A stretch of DNA of 64,000 nucleotides from Celeribacter ethanolicus (lineage in GTDB: Bacteria > Pseudomonadota > Alphaproteobacteria > Rhodobacterales > Rhodobacteraceae): contig NZ_LRUC01000052.1 in assembly GCF_001550095.1 (NCBI RefSeq), forward strand, positions 186,001-250,000, in the 5' to 3' direction. How positions within the stretch are numbered: the stretch's first letter is position 1; each line of letters starts with the position of its first letter. A program made the translations under genes and the position numbers. Under the pieces are notes generated by a model. The model saw nothing but the letters and a program-made list of their open reading frames with translations. It was not told the origin of the DNA and made no database searches. Below are positions 55,581 through 62,314 of the stretch, piece after piece.

Positions 55581-56081
55581 TCAGCCCTCCAGATCGTCCA
55601 GAAGGCTCAGCGGATCGAAATCCTCGCCCTGCTCTTCCAACCATTTCTCGGAGATCATCGCATCGACCGCCTCGTGGGTCTCCGGCTTCCAGATCTCGAA
55701 GGTTTCGCCCATGCCGGCGAAATAGGCCACGCCGTCGAGCGCGATCTTGTCACGCAGCGGCTGCGGCAACACCAGACGGCCATCGTTGTCCACCTCGGTC
55801 GGGCGGGCACGGTTGAGAATCATGCGCTCCATGATCTTGCGCTTTTCCGAGCCGCGCGGCAGGCGCGCGATGTCGGAGGCCAGCGCCCGATAGCCCTCGT
55901 AAGTATGCACGATCAGTTGTTTTTGTTTGTCGTGGCCATAGACGATGACCATGCGGGGACGGCCGGTTTCCGCAGCCAGAGGATCGCCAAGCTCGAGTTC
56001 GCGACGAAAATCGGCGGGGATCGACACGCGTCCCTTTCCGTCCACCTTAAAGGTGTGTTCGCCGATGAACATGCCAACCAA
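55581..56081 (-). CDS. mraZ: Transcriptional regulator MraZ
   Basis: MraZ is the AbrB-fold ring-shaped DNA-binding regulator that begins dcw clusters and, in E. coli, represses its own operon. The 166 residues contain the two MraZ half-domains: [18 protein letters not shown] near residues 12-29 and the second [19 protein letters not shown] near 97-115. A TTG start at 56081 is preferred: AAAGGAG lies exactly seven bases upstream, whereas the first ATG is 16 bases from it, too far. An extended C-terminus of about 20 residues (acidic, [15 protein letters not shown]) goes beyond the E. coli form. Confidence 0.95.
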   Translation of the reverse strand: MVGMFIGEHTFKVDGKGRVSIPADFRRELELGDPLAAETGRPRMVIVYGHDKQKQLIVHTYEGYRALASDIARLPRGSEKRKIMERMILNRARPTEVDNDGRLVLPQPLRDKIALDGVAYFAGMGETFEIWKPETHEAVDAMISEKWLEEQGEDFDPLSLLDDLEG

Positions 56082-56129
56082 GTGGCGGCTCCTTTACTGT
56101 CCCTGCCCCGTCATGAGGCCTTTTAAGCG

Positions 56130-56450
56130 AAACGGCGGAATGAGCTGCTGCCACCGCTCAATCCGCCGCCCTCGTCCCGATATTTCGGGCTGTCCGGACT
56201 GCGCGCGCCACCTGGGGGGATGTCTGCTCGCTCGCGCGCCGGATCTCTTTGTTCCGATGAGGCTGGGTGCCTGTATGAACCTGACTTATGGGTCTTTATT
56301 CGCGGTCTTGGATGCGCCGCTCATTCCCGTCTCATCGCGTAAAGCCAAGATGCCACGGGAATTCATGGTAATCAACGGATATTTTCTCCACAGCCCCCAA
56401 ATCTTGCTTTCCAGGACAGGGCGAATCTAGGTATAGAAACGCCCCTCACG
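56130..56450 (-). ncRNA. Candidate UpsM-like sRNA / structured mraZ leader
   Basis: In Rhodobacter sphaeroides an abundant sRNA, UpsM, is made from the 5' leader of mraZ (established knowledge). Here the same position holds strong minus-strand stems. GGCGGATTGAGC pairs with GCTCATTCCGCC (56133-56168, one mismatch) and is followed by CGTTTCGCTTAAAA, which looks like a partial terminator before mraZ. Next to it is a perfect CCCGA-AATA-TCGGG hairpin (56176-56189), and a longer stem joins 56193-56207 with 56234-56243. The RNA's 5' end is a guess (a TATACC-like -10 lies near 56430). Sequence similarity to UpsM could not be tested. Confidence 0.45.
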
Positions 56451-56591
56451 AAATTGAGAGCACATATAGGCAAACAAAGCCTAAATTTAACCACATTTAG
56501 TGGTCGCATTTTCCCATGAGTTTTCCCAAGGAAGTTTCGATAAATCCACAGAATTCACAGGGTTCTCCACAAATCCACCGAGTTATCCACA
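56384..56591. promoter_or_regulatory. DnaA-box cluster upstream of mraZ
   Basis: TTATCCACA at 56583-56591 is the perfect bacterial DnaA box. Related nine-mers are TTCTCCACA at 56384-56392 and 56563-56571 and AAATCCACA at 56542-56550, all in the same orientation, three of the four within 50 bp. This is unusual density in a GC-rich genome. DnaA is known to act as a transcription factor on division genes in Caulobacter; whether it controls dcw here is inference. Confidence 0.5.
56509..56528. repeat. Two TTTTCCCA direct repeats, 12-bp period, possible MraZ or other operator
   Basis: TTTTCCCATGAG and TTTTCCCAAGGA lie head to tail (56509 and 56521); on the mraZ strand they read TGGGAAAA twice. E. 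coli MraZ binds TGGG-type repeats with a ten-base period, so motif and place fit but the period does not. An adjoining CTAAAT/ATTTAG inverted repeat (56481-56500) adds symmetry. Confidence 0.35.
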
Positions 56592-56690
56592 GGATTGTGA
56601 TTCGCATTGAAGATTGCGACCATGATTTCCCGGAAGTTCCATGAAGTCCCACCACTCACCCCTGACCTGTACCATGAAATCCCGAAACAC

Positions 56691-56714
56691 AAAAAAGGGG
56701 CCCGAAGGCCCCTT
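56691..56714 (-). terminator. Rho-independent terminator of the TonB-dependent receptor gene
   Basis: AAAGGGGCC and GGCCCCTTT pair perfectly around CGAA, with a T-run (complement of AAAAAA) on the minus-strand 3' side, 24 bases after the receptor stop. Confidence 0.85.
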
Positions 56715-56737
56715 TCCGTCGTCACATCGCTCCGGGA

Positions 56738-58717
56738 TCAGAAATCCAGCGTCAAGGACAGACTCACCGTGCGCCCCGAGGCATAGGCCGGGTAGACCGT
56801 CCGGGTGGCGCTGATCTCGCGATAGACATAACTCGAACGCTCGTAATAGGTTTCATCGAAGAGGTTATCGACCCCGAGCCGAACCTTAGCCCCTTCGATC
56901 TGCGGCGGCTGCCACTCGGCATAGGCATTGACCACCGTGTAGGAGGCATGCGCCTCATAACCCGCGCTTTCCATCAGATCGTCATCGAGCTTACCGGCCC
57001 ACTCCACGGTCGCGCCGAGCGTCATATTCGCCGCAGGCAGTTCCTGATCGACGTAAAGCGTCGCCACATCGCTCACCGGCATCACCGTACCGCCATCCGG
57101 GATAACGAAATCGCCGTCCTCGGTCACGTCCGCCTTGGTATAGCTCGCACCGAGCCGCCCGGAACCCCAGTTGTACTGGCCGTTCAGCGTCACCCCCTTG
57201 GAACGCACCTCACCCGAGTTGTTGACCTCGTCATTGCTCGAATCGTAATTCGCCAAATCCTTGATCTTCGTATCGAAATAGGTGATCCCGCCGGAAAAGT
57301 CGCCAAGACTTCCATTGAAACCGAGCTTGAAGTTGGTCGCAGAGCCAGCCTTGTAATCGGCGTCGAAGTCGTAATCCCGGGCATGCATCAATCCGAATTC
57401 GCCGATGTCATAGCCCAGCCAGGTGCGCGACCCACCCGCGAAGACCTCGAGACCGGGGACGATCTCATAAGATACGGTCGCATTGGCGCTCAGCCCCGTG
57501 TCGTTGAAGGTCTGGCCATCCATATCCTCGAGACGATGATAATCGGCCCGAAGCCCGGTCGAAAGGTCGATGCCGCTGGCGAAGGCGAACCGCCCCTGCG
57601 CGAAGGCACCGATCTGCTTGGTGGTCAGCTTCTGGAGACGCGGCGTGTTGGCGACATCGCCGTAATTGTCGATGCTGTAGTCGGTCTGCGCGAAATCGAG
57701 TCCGGCGGTGATCGTGCCGGCATCGAGGGTGAAGGTGTTCTTCACCACCCCGCCGATGGCATCGTCATCGAGGACCATGTCGCCATTGCGCCCACCGACG
57801 ACATAGTTCGGACGCCAGTAATCGTTCTGCGTGGCATAGATCATAACCTCCGGGTCCCACAGGTCCGTGGGCGCGGTGGACGTGTATTTCAGACTGATCG
57901 TGTCACGCGTCACGTCGAGCGGATAGACCGTGTCGTCATGGTTGAGATCCATGTTCATCTTGATCACGCGATCGGCATCATCCTCGGAGCGCTCATAGGC
58001 GAGTTCGAGCCGCGAGGTGCCGAATTCATAGCCGAATTTCGACAGAATGCCCTTGGCCGCCGGTTCGGTGCCCGGCATTTCCTCACCATTCCCGGCCTTG
58101 TAATTGTCGCCGTCCTGCGCGTGGATCATCACCATCCAGTCGACCGCACCATAGACGCCGAAGCTCGCCAGCGAGCCGGAAAGCCCCTGCCCGTTGTCGC
58201 CATAGGTCAGGTTCACGCGCCCGCCCGCGACCTCGCCCTCGGCCAGCAGATCGAAGGCCGAAACGGTCTCATAGCGCACCGCACCCGCGGCCGCGGCAAC
58301 GCCCGCGTCGGCGGCGGCGGCGCCCGCCTCGACCTCGACGGATTTCAGGAAAGCCGGATCGACGACGTTGGAGCCGGTGTGGTGCCAGCTTGTGCCCCCT
58401 TGCGGGACCCCGTCGACCGTCACGGCCAGATTGGATTGTTCCATGCCGAACACGTGGATCCGCTTCGACGGGCCCGCGCCGCCCGAGACCGTCACAGCGG
58501 ATTCGCGGGCGAAAAGTTCAGAAACGTTTTGTGGCTGCAGGGCTTCGAGTTCCTCTTCGGAAATCAACGCTCCCCCGGTGGCTTCGACGTTTTCCTGCCC
58601 CTCATCGACGAGAGACACGGTGATCATATCCAGTTCAAATGCATCCTGAGCAAAACCAGCAGATGCAAACGCGGCGTAAGACACGCCGCACAGCGCCACA
58701 AAACGCGCCATAGTCAT
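56738..58717 (-). CDS. TonB-dependent outer-membrane receptor
   Basis: This 659-residue outer-membrane receptor has a signal peptide (MTMARFVALCGVSYAAFASA) cleaved before about residue 24. Shortly after comes a TonB-box-like DMITVS and then the plug domain (PQNVSELFARESAVTVSG, LAVTVDGVPQGG, AFLKSVEVEAG). From about residue 170 on, the sequence is that of a 22-strand barrel, ending in VSLSLTLDF with the required terminal Phe. VDNLFDETYYERSSYV is a typical near-C-terminal segment. The substrate is probably an iron chelate or haem, but this cannot be read from the plug. No periplasmic binding protein or ABC genes are adjacent. AGGGG precedes the start, and the AT-rich leader holds a symmetric site. 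Confidence 0.88.
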   Translation of the reverse strand: MTMARFVALCGVSYAAFASAGFAQDAFELDMITVSLVDEGQENVEATGGALISEEELEALQPQNVSELFARESAVTVSGGAGPSKRIHVFGMEQSNLAVTVDGVPQGGTSWHHTGSNVVDPAFLKSVEVEAGAAAADAGVAAAAGAVRYETVSAFDLLAEGEVAGGRVNLTYGDNGQGLSGSLASFGVYGAVDWMVMIHAQDGDNYKAGNGEEMPGTEPAAKGILSKFGYEFGTSRLELAYERSEDDADRVIKMNMDLNHDDTVYPLDVTRDTISLKYTSTAPTDLWDPEVMIYATQNDYWRPNYVVGGRNGDMVLDDDAIGGVVKNTFTLDAGTITAGLDFAQTDYSIDNYGDVANTPRLQKLTTKQIGAFAQGRFAFASGIDLSTGLRADYHRLEDMDGQTFNDTGLSANATVSYEIVPGLEVFAGGSRTWLGYDIGEFGLMHARDYDFDADYKAGSATNFKLGFNGSLGDFSGGITYFDTKIKDLANYDSSNDEVNNSGEVRSKGVTLNGQYNWGSGRLGASYTKADVTEDGDFVIPDGGTVMPVSDVATLYVDQELPAANMTLGATVEWAGKLDDDLMESAGYEAHASYTVVNAYAEWQPPQIEGAKVRLGVDNLFDETYYERSSYVYREISATRTVYPAYASGRTVSLSLTLDF

Positions 58718-58796
58718 GAGATATCCCCTCTTGTTGTGCGATATTTGAGGAGCTACGGGACCAGAGATTGATTCACAAGTATTTTTGTCGGGAATT

Positions 58797-58809
58797 TATC
58801 ATATTGATA
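58797..58809. promoter_or_regulatory. Symmetric site TATCATATTGATA upstream of the TonB-dependent receptor
   Basis: This perfect five-base inverted repeat with a three-base centre lies in an AT-rich stretch 80-92 bases before the receptor start. Iron regulators of alphaproteobacteria bind AT-rich symmetric sites in such places, but the sequence does not match a consensus that I can name with confidence. Confidence 0.3.
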
Positions 58810-58900
58810 GATATTGAATTTTCATAACCTCAACCGAAATCGACCGCTTCGCCCCATAAAAACACATAAAAACTGTAAGGTATGACGCAAGACAGAAGAA

Positions 58901-58926
58901 AACCCGCACGGTTTCCCGTGCGGGTT
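58901..58926 (-). terminator. Rho-independent terminator of mrp
   Basis: AACCCGCACGG and CCCGTGCGGGTT pair over 11 bases around TTT, with a T-rich tail on the minus strand (complement of AGACAGAAGAAAA). It begins 33 bases after the mrp stop. Confidence 0.85.
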
Positions 58927-58959
58927 CGATGTCGATCTGTGGCGCGAAAGCCGCAGCCG

Positions 58960-60063
58960 TCAGGCCAGCCCGACCTGAACCAGACGCTCGGCAAGCTTCA
59001 TATAGGGCTCGGCCAGCGGGCTGTCGGTCGCCGCGACCGGCACGCCGGAGTCGCCCGCAAGCCGCGCTTCGAGCGCCAGCGGCAACTCGGCCAGAAGCGG
59101 CACGTCGAGCTTCGCCGCCTCCGCCGCCACCCCGCCATGGCCGAAGATATGCTCTTCATGGCCACAGTTCGGACAGACATAGGTGGACATATTCTCAATC
59201 AACCCCAAAACCGGCACTTTCAGCTTTTCGAACATCGAAATCCCGCGCCGCGCGTCGATCAGCGCCACGTCCTGCGGCGTCGAAACCACCAGCGCGCCGG
59301 TGAGTTCGGTTTTCTGGCCCAGCGTCAACTGCACATCGCCGGTGCCCGGCGGCATGTCGATCAACAAAACGTCCAGCTCACCCCAAGCCACCTGCCCGAG
59401 CATCTGCTGCATCGCCCCCATGAGCATCGGCCCGCGCCAGACCACCGCTTCCCCGTCGGGTATCATGAATCCGATCGACATCAGCGTGACGCCATGAGCG
59501 TGCAGCGGCTCGATGGTTTGACCGTCTGGGGAGGCCGGGCGTTTATTGATCCCCATCATGCGCGGCTGCGACGGGCCGTAGATGTCGGCGTCGAGCAACC
59601 CGACCTTGCGCCCCTGACGCGCCAGCGCCACGGCGAGGTTGGCGGAGACTGTGGATTTGCCCACGCCGCCCTTGCCCGAGGCGATGGCGATGATGTGTTT
59701 GACTCCCGGCACGCCTTGCTTGCCCTGCTGCGGGGTCGGATGGCGTCCGATCTTGAGGCTCGGCGGCTCACCCGCGGGCGCGGCAGGCTTGGCGGCAGGC
59801 CCAGGCTTGGCGGCAGGCCCATGTGCCGTGGTCACGATGGACACCTTCGTCACGCCGGGCAGCGATTCGAGCCTGGCGCGCGCCACGGCCTCGACCCCAC
59901 CCAGAGCCTGCGCCGTCGCCGCATCCGGCGCTTCGATCACGAAACTGACCGCCCCCTCCTTCACCGAAAGCGCCCGAATGAGGTCACGCTCAACCAGCGA
60001 AGTGCCATCCGGCAGCTTCACCCCCGCGAGCGCCGTCATAATCCTGTCTTGATCTGCGGACAT
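58960..60063 (-). CDS. mrp: Mrp/ApbC-type Fe-S cluster carrier ATPase
   Basis: Mrp is a P-loop ATPase that carries and delivers [4Fe-4S] clusters to apoproteins in the cytoplasm. The 367 residues have an N-terminal DUF59/MIP18-like domain (residues 1-80, RDLIRALSVKEGAVSFVIEA), an Ala/Pro/Gly-rich linker with an AAKPGP-type repeat, and the ATPase. The deviant Walker A motif is IASGKGGVGKST, DADIYGPSQPRMMG follows, and VCPNCGHEEHIFGHGG holds the CxxC that binds the cluster. The start at 60063 follows AAAGGAAG at normal spacing; the longer frame is unsupported. The stop is followed by a strong terminator. Confidence 0.95.
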   Translation of the reverse strand: MSADQDRIMTALAGVKLPDGTSLVERDLIRALSVKEGAVSFVIEAPDAATAQALGGVEAVARARLESLPGVTKVSIVTTAHGPAAKPGPAAKPAAPAGEPPSLKIGRHPTPQQGKQGVPGVKHIIAIASGKGGVGKSTVSANLAVALARQGRKVGLLDADIYGPSQPRMMGINKRPASPDGQTIEPLHAHGVTLMSIGFMIPDGEAVVWRGPMLMGAMQQMLGQVAWGELDVLLIDMPPGTGDVQLTLGQKTELTGALVVSTPQDVALIDARRGISMFEKLKVPVLGLIENMSTYVCPNCGHEEHIFGHGGVAAEAAKLDVPLLAELPLALEARLAGDSGVPVAATDSPLAEPYMKLAERLVQVGLA

Positions 60064-60417
60064 ACGTCTTCCTTTCCGCCACGTCTCATGGTCTGACCCT
60101 TTACCCCGAAATAGGCCCTTTGCTGACCCTTTTCCACAGCGGTTTGACGCTCCCGGTCCGAAACCTGCCCCCAAAGGTGAAAATAGGTCAGTATTGGTCA
60201 TGCATTTTCTGCATAGCGGCATTGCCGACAGGGCGGATTGTGCATTCGCAGCAATTCCCCGATATTGAAATCAACGAAAGCAGCCGAGGCTTGCACCCTT
60301 GATCGCTCCAAAGCGGTTTGCCTCCCGAAAGGAGGCGTTGGCAAAACGCCAGCGAGGACGAGACACGGCAGCGCAGGTCGCGGGGGGTCCCGCACGCACA
60401 TCTAAGGTTGAAAGCTT
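60064..60417. other. Divergent leader region of mrp and the DUF1127 gene
   Basis: No gene is seen in these 354 bp. The right third is the 5' leader of the DUF1127 gene and contains two neighbouring hairpins. GCCTCC pairs with GGAGGC around CCGAAA-type bases (60320-60336), and GTTGGC pairs with GCCAGC around AAAAC (60337-60353). The first contains both an anti-ribosome-site-like CCTCC and an AGGAGG, echoing the loops of the RNAs downstream. In R. sphaeroides the equivalent operon is driven by heat-shock-type sigma factors; a CTTG at about 60290 could be a -35, but no matching -10 is convincing. Confidence 0.45.
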
Positions 60418-60633
60418 ATGGCTTACGCAAACGACATCGACAGTGCCGCTCCGGCGTCCCCCACCCTCTTCGGTGGGCTGTTCAAATCCATCGCGGAACG
60501 CGTTGCGCGCTACCGGGTCTACCGTGAGACCGTGCTTGAGCTGTCGGACCTGAAGGATCGCGACCTCGCCGATCTCGGATTGTCCCGCGCGTCGATCCGG
60601 GCCGTGGCCTACGAAGCCGCTTACGGCAACTGA
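60418..60633 (+). CDS. ccaF1: DUF1127 small RNA-binding protein, CcaF1-like
   Basis: This 71-residue, basic, helical protein has the DUF1127 domain at its C-terminus: LSDLKDRDLADLGLSRASIR, with the Leu-Asp-Leu-Gly-Leu turn typical of the family. In Rhodobacter sphaeroides the 71-residue DUF1127 protein CcaF1 is encoded directly upstream of, and cotranscribed with, the CcsR1-4 sRNAs; it binds RNA and affects sRNA maturation (established knowledge). The same order is found here: the gene is followed 14 bases later by eight CCTCCTCCC-loop hairpins. The symbol is assigned from this context, not from a sequence search. The leader has two hairpins, and the ribosome site is poor (AAGG at ten bases). 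Confidence 0.8.
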   Translation: MAYANDIDSAAPASPTLFGGLFKSIAERVARYRVYRETVLELSDLKDRDLADLGLSRASIRAVAYEAAYGN

Positions 60634-60647
60634 AGAATAGACATCAC

Positions 60648-60715
60648 GGCCCTCTCCTCCTCCCTGGGCCCTGATACCTGCGGCAGCTCCTCTCCTCCTC
60701 CCTGGGGCTGCCGCA
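60648..60715 (+). ncRNA. CcsR/cuckoo-type sRNA 1 (two CCTCCTCCC-loop hairpins)
   Basis: Hairpin a (60648-60670) has GGCCC/GGGCC arms; hairpin b (60679-60715) has TGCGGCAGC/GCTGCCGCA arms. Both loops contain CCTCCTCCC (60656-60664 and 60694-60702). The RNA starts 14 bases after the DUF1127 stop, as in CcsR1 of R. sphaeroides. The loop can base-pair with ribosome-binding-site-like GGGAGGAGG. RNA ends are inferred from the stems. Confidence 0.8.
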
Positions 60716-60731
60716 TCAGATACCGGAATTC

Positions 60732-60799
60732 GGGGCCTCTCCTCCTCCCTTGGCCCTGATGACCAGAGCGGCGATGCTTCCTCCTCCCTGCATCGTCGC
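60732..60799 (+). ncRNA. CcsR/cuckoo-type sRNA 2 (two CCTCCTCCC-loop hairpins)
   Basis: Hairpin a (60732-60757) has GGGGCC/GGCCCT arms; hairpin b (60768-60799) has GCGGCGATGC/GCATCGTCGC arms. Loop motifs lie at 60741-60749 and 60780-60788. The spacing to copy 1 is 16 bases. The stems differ in sequence from copy 1 while the loops are identical, as expected when selection acts on structure plus loop. Confidence 0.8.
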
Positions 60800-60808
60800 A
60801 CCTATACC

Positions 60809-60820
60809 GGGCGAAAGCCC
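60809..60820 (+). other. Small GAAA-tetraloop hairpin between sRNAs 2 and 3
   Basis: GGGC-GAAA-GCCC is a compact GNRA-type stem-loop in the 28-base spacer between the second and third RNA, the only spacer of this array that is long and structured. It could be a processing or protein-binding signal. Confidence 0.4.
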
Positions 60821-60827
60821 AAGAAAT

Positions 60828-60901
60828 CGGTCCCTCTCTCCTCCTCCCTGAGGGGTCGTGACTGAAGGCGGCGGTGCCTTCCTCCTCCCTGGTACCGCCG
60901 C
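60828..60901 (+). ncRNA. CcsR/cuckoo-type sRNA 3 (two CCTCCTCCC-loop hairpins)
   Basis: Hairpin a (60828-60858) has CGGTCCCTC/GAGGGGTCG arms; hairpin b (60868-60901) has GCGGCGGTGCC/GGTACCGCCGC arms. Loop motifs lie at 60840-60848 and 60881-60889. Compensatory G-U/A changes in the second stem relative to other copies support a structured RNA. Confidence 0.8.
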
Positions 60902-60917
60902 ATTTCTTTTCAGAATA

Positions 60918-61002
60918 CGGGTCCTCTCCTCCTCCCTTGGGGCCCGATACCAAGAGACACCCGTGCCCCTCCTCCTCCCTGGGCGCGGGTGTCTTGCTTT
61001 TT
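60918..61002 (+). ncRNA. CcsR/cuckoo-type sRNA 4 with terminator
   Basis: Hairpin a (60918-60946) has CGGGTCC/GGGGCCCG-type arms. Hairpin b (60955-60994) is the longest, with AGACACCCGTGCCC/GGGCGCGGGTGTCT arms, and is followed by TGCTTTTT, making it the Rho-independent terminator of the whole DUF1127-sRNA operon. Loop motifs lie at 60928-60936 and 60971-60979. Confidence 0.8.
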
Positions 61003-61070
61003 ACCGATCAGACATCAGAAACTTTGAGCAGCCTCCTCCGGCTGGGGAAACGCGCAAGGCAATCACCGGC

Positions 61071-62228
61071 TCAGGCGGCGCGGTCGATCACCCGCTCGAA
61101 GGCCGGCAGGCCAACCAGCCCGGGGGCGCCCGCGTATTTCATCGGGTCGAGCGGGTATGGCCGGGCGTGCTTGCGCCCCGGGCGGAGCAACATCACCGGC
61201 TTGCGTTCCGGCGCACCGGAAATCCGTCGGATCAGCGCACTGCCCTCCTTGGGCGTCAGCAAGGGACGCGCCGGATGCTGTGCCCTTTTCCCCGTGAAGA
61301 GATCGAGCAGGCTCTCCACCGAGCCCTGCTCAACCCCACCCGGCAGATACTGGGCCACCGGACCAAGCACATCGCGCGCCATCTGGCCGAGGTACAGGCT
61401 TTCGCAGACCACCCCCCGGCAGGCAATCAACTCGTGATTGGCGCATAACAGATGGACATAGGAAATCGCATCGCGCGGACACAGGCGAATCGCATCGCCA
61501 TCAAGGAAGGACACCGCCGGGACCAGCACCTCTGCCCCTCGCCCGTCCTGCATCTCCTCCGGCAGATCGAGAAGGATGCGATGTTGCTGGCTCAACACCA
61601 GAGGCGCCTCATTGCCGAGACTGCCCGGGGCGAAGACCACCGGGGCATGACGCCCCCAGCCCCGCACCCGACGCGCGGCGATCCAGGCAATCGGCTGAAC
61701 GCCATGATCGAGCGTCACGACCCGGTCGCCGGGACGCAACTCCCCCGCCGCGCGCGGCCCCTCCGGGGTTTCGATCGGCATGGACGCCTCGAAACAGACC
61801 GCCTGATAGGTGGTCGTGGCCGATTGGTCGGTGTTGTAGAAACCCGGCGATTGCCCGGCATTGAAACTGCCCCAATACCATGTTTCGAGATCGAATTCCG
61901 GGGTCCAGACGATCTGGACCAACTCGCCGTTGCTATCGAGCCCCTCGAACACCACGGCATAGCCCTCATCCCCGTTGAGGTTGATATAATCGGAGCGCAC
62001 CACCGTGGCGTTTTCGATCGTATCGCCCCCCTGCCCGGAAAAGGTCAACGTATAGGTATCGCCGGGGGAGAAGACATAGGGACTTTCGTCTCCCTCCTGC
62101 GATTCGATGGTCAGAGAGTTTGTCGAAGTCGGCGGATAGTCGAATTGCGACGTGCCCGGTCCCGAATTCACATTCGAGCCGGTCGATGCCGCGAACTGAC
62201 TGTCGATGGCCTCGATTAAGATGGTCAT
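61071..62228 (-). CDS. Hint-domain protein (Hint_2 type), third copy, with different N-terminal domain
   Basis: This 385-residue protein contains a Hint module that begins at C145 (AVCFEASMPIETPEGP), continues with GELRPGDRVVTLDHGVQPIAWIAARRV and SQQHRILLD (block-B His), and ends near ANHELIACRGVVCESLYLGQ. It shares the Hint core with the tandem pair at 5.6-7.9 kb. Its first 140 residues are unrelated to theirs: Ser/Thr/Gly/Asp-rich, beta-like (PYVFSPGDTYTLTFSGQGGDTI), without a signal peptide. The C-terminal 80 residues are basic and include LLTPKEGSALIRRISGAP. GAGG lies before the ATG. Its 3' end faces the sRNA array across 70 bp. The function is unknown. Confidence 0.75.
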   Translation of the reverse strand: MTILIEAIDSQFAASTGSNVNSGPGTSQFDYPPTSTNSLTIESQEGDESPYVFSPGDTYTLTFSGQGGDTIENATVVRSDYINLNGDEGYAVVFEGLDSNGELVQIVWTPEFDLETWYWGSFNAGQSPGFYNTDQSATTTYQAVCFEASMPIETPEGPRAAGELRPGDRVVTLDHGVQPIAWIAARRVRGWGRHAPVVFAPGSLGNEAPLVLSQQHRILLDLPEEMQDGRGAEVLVPAVSFLDGDAIRLCPRDAISYVHLLCANHELIACRGVVCESLYLGQMARDVLGPVAQYLPGGVEQGSVESLLDLFTGKRAQHPARPLLTPKEGSALIRRISGAPERKPVMLLRPGRKHARPYPLDPMKYAGAPGLVGLPAFERVIDRAA

Positions 62229-62314
62229 GACGCCTCATCCTGATGATCCGGCGCCAGATTAGATGAAAAGGGTTAACCCACGATCAACACGGAAGAATGC
62301 CCCGGCCCCACGCG

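Noticed and set aside
56487-56500. CtrA-like TTAA...TTAG in the mraZ upstream region
   Set aside because: The spacer is six rather than seven bases and one half-site is imperfect, so it does not fit the consensus.
61029-61044. A ninth CCTCC-containing hairpin (CAGCC-TCCTCC-GGCTG) after the sRNA array
   Set aside because: The loop lacks the full CCTCCTCCC, the stem is short and it lies beyond the terminator of the array. It may be a degenerate copy or simply the end of the Hint gene's transcript.
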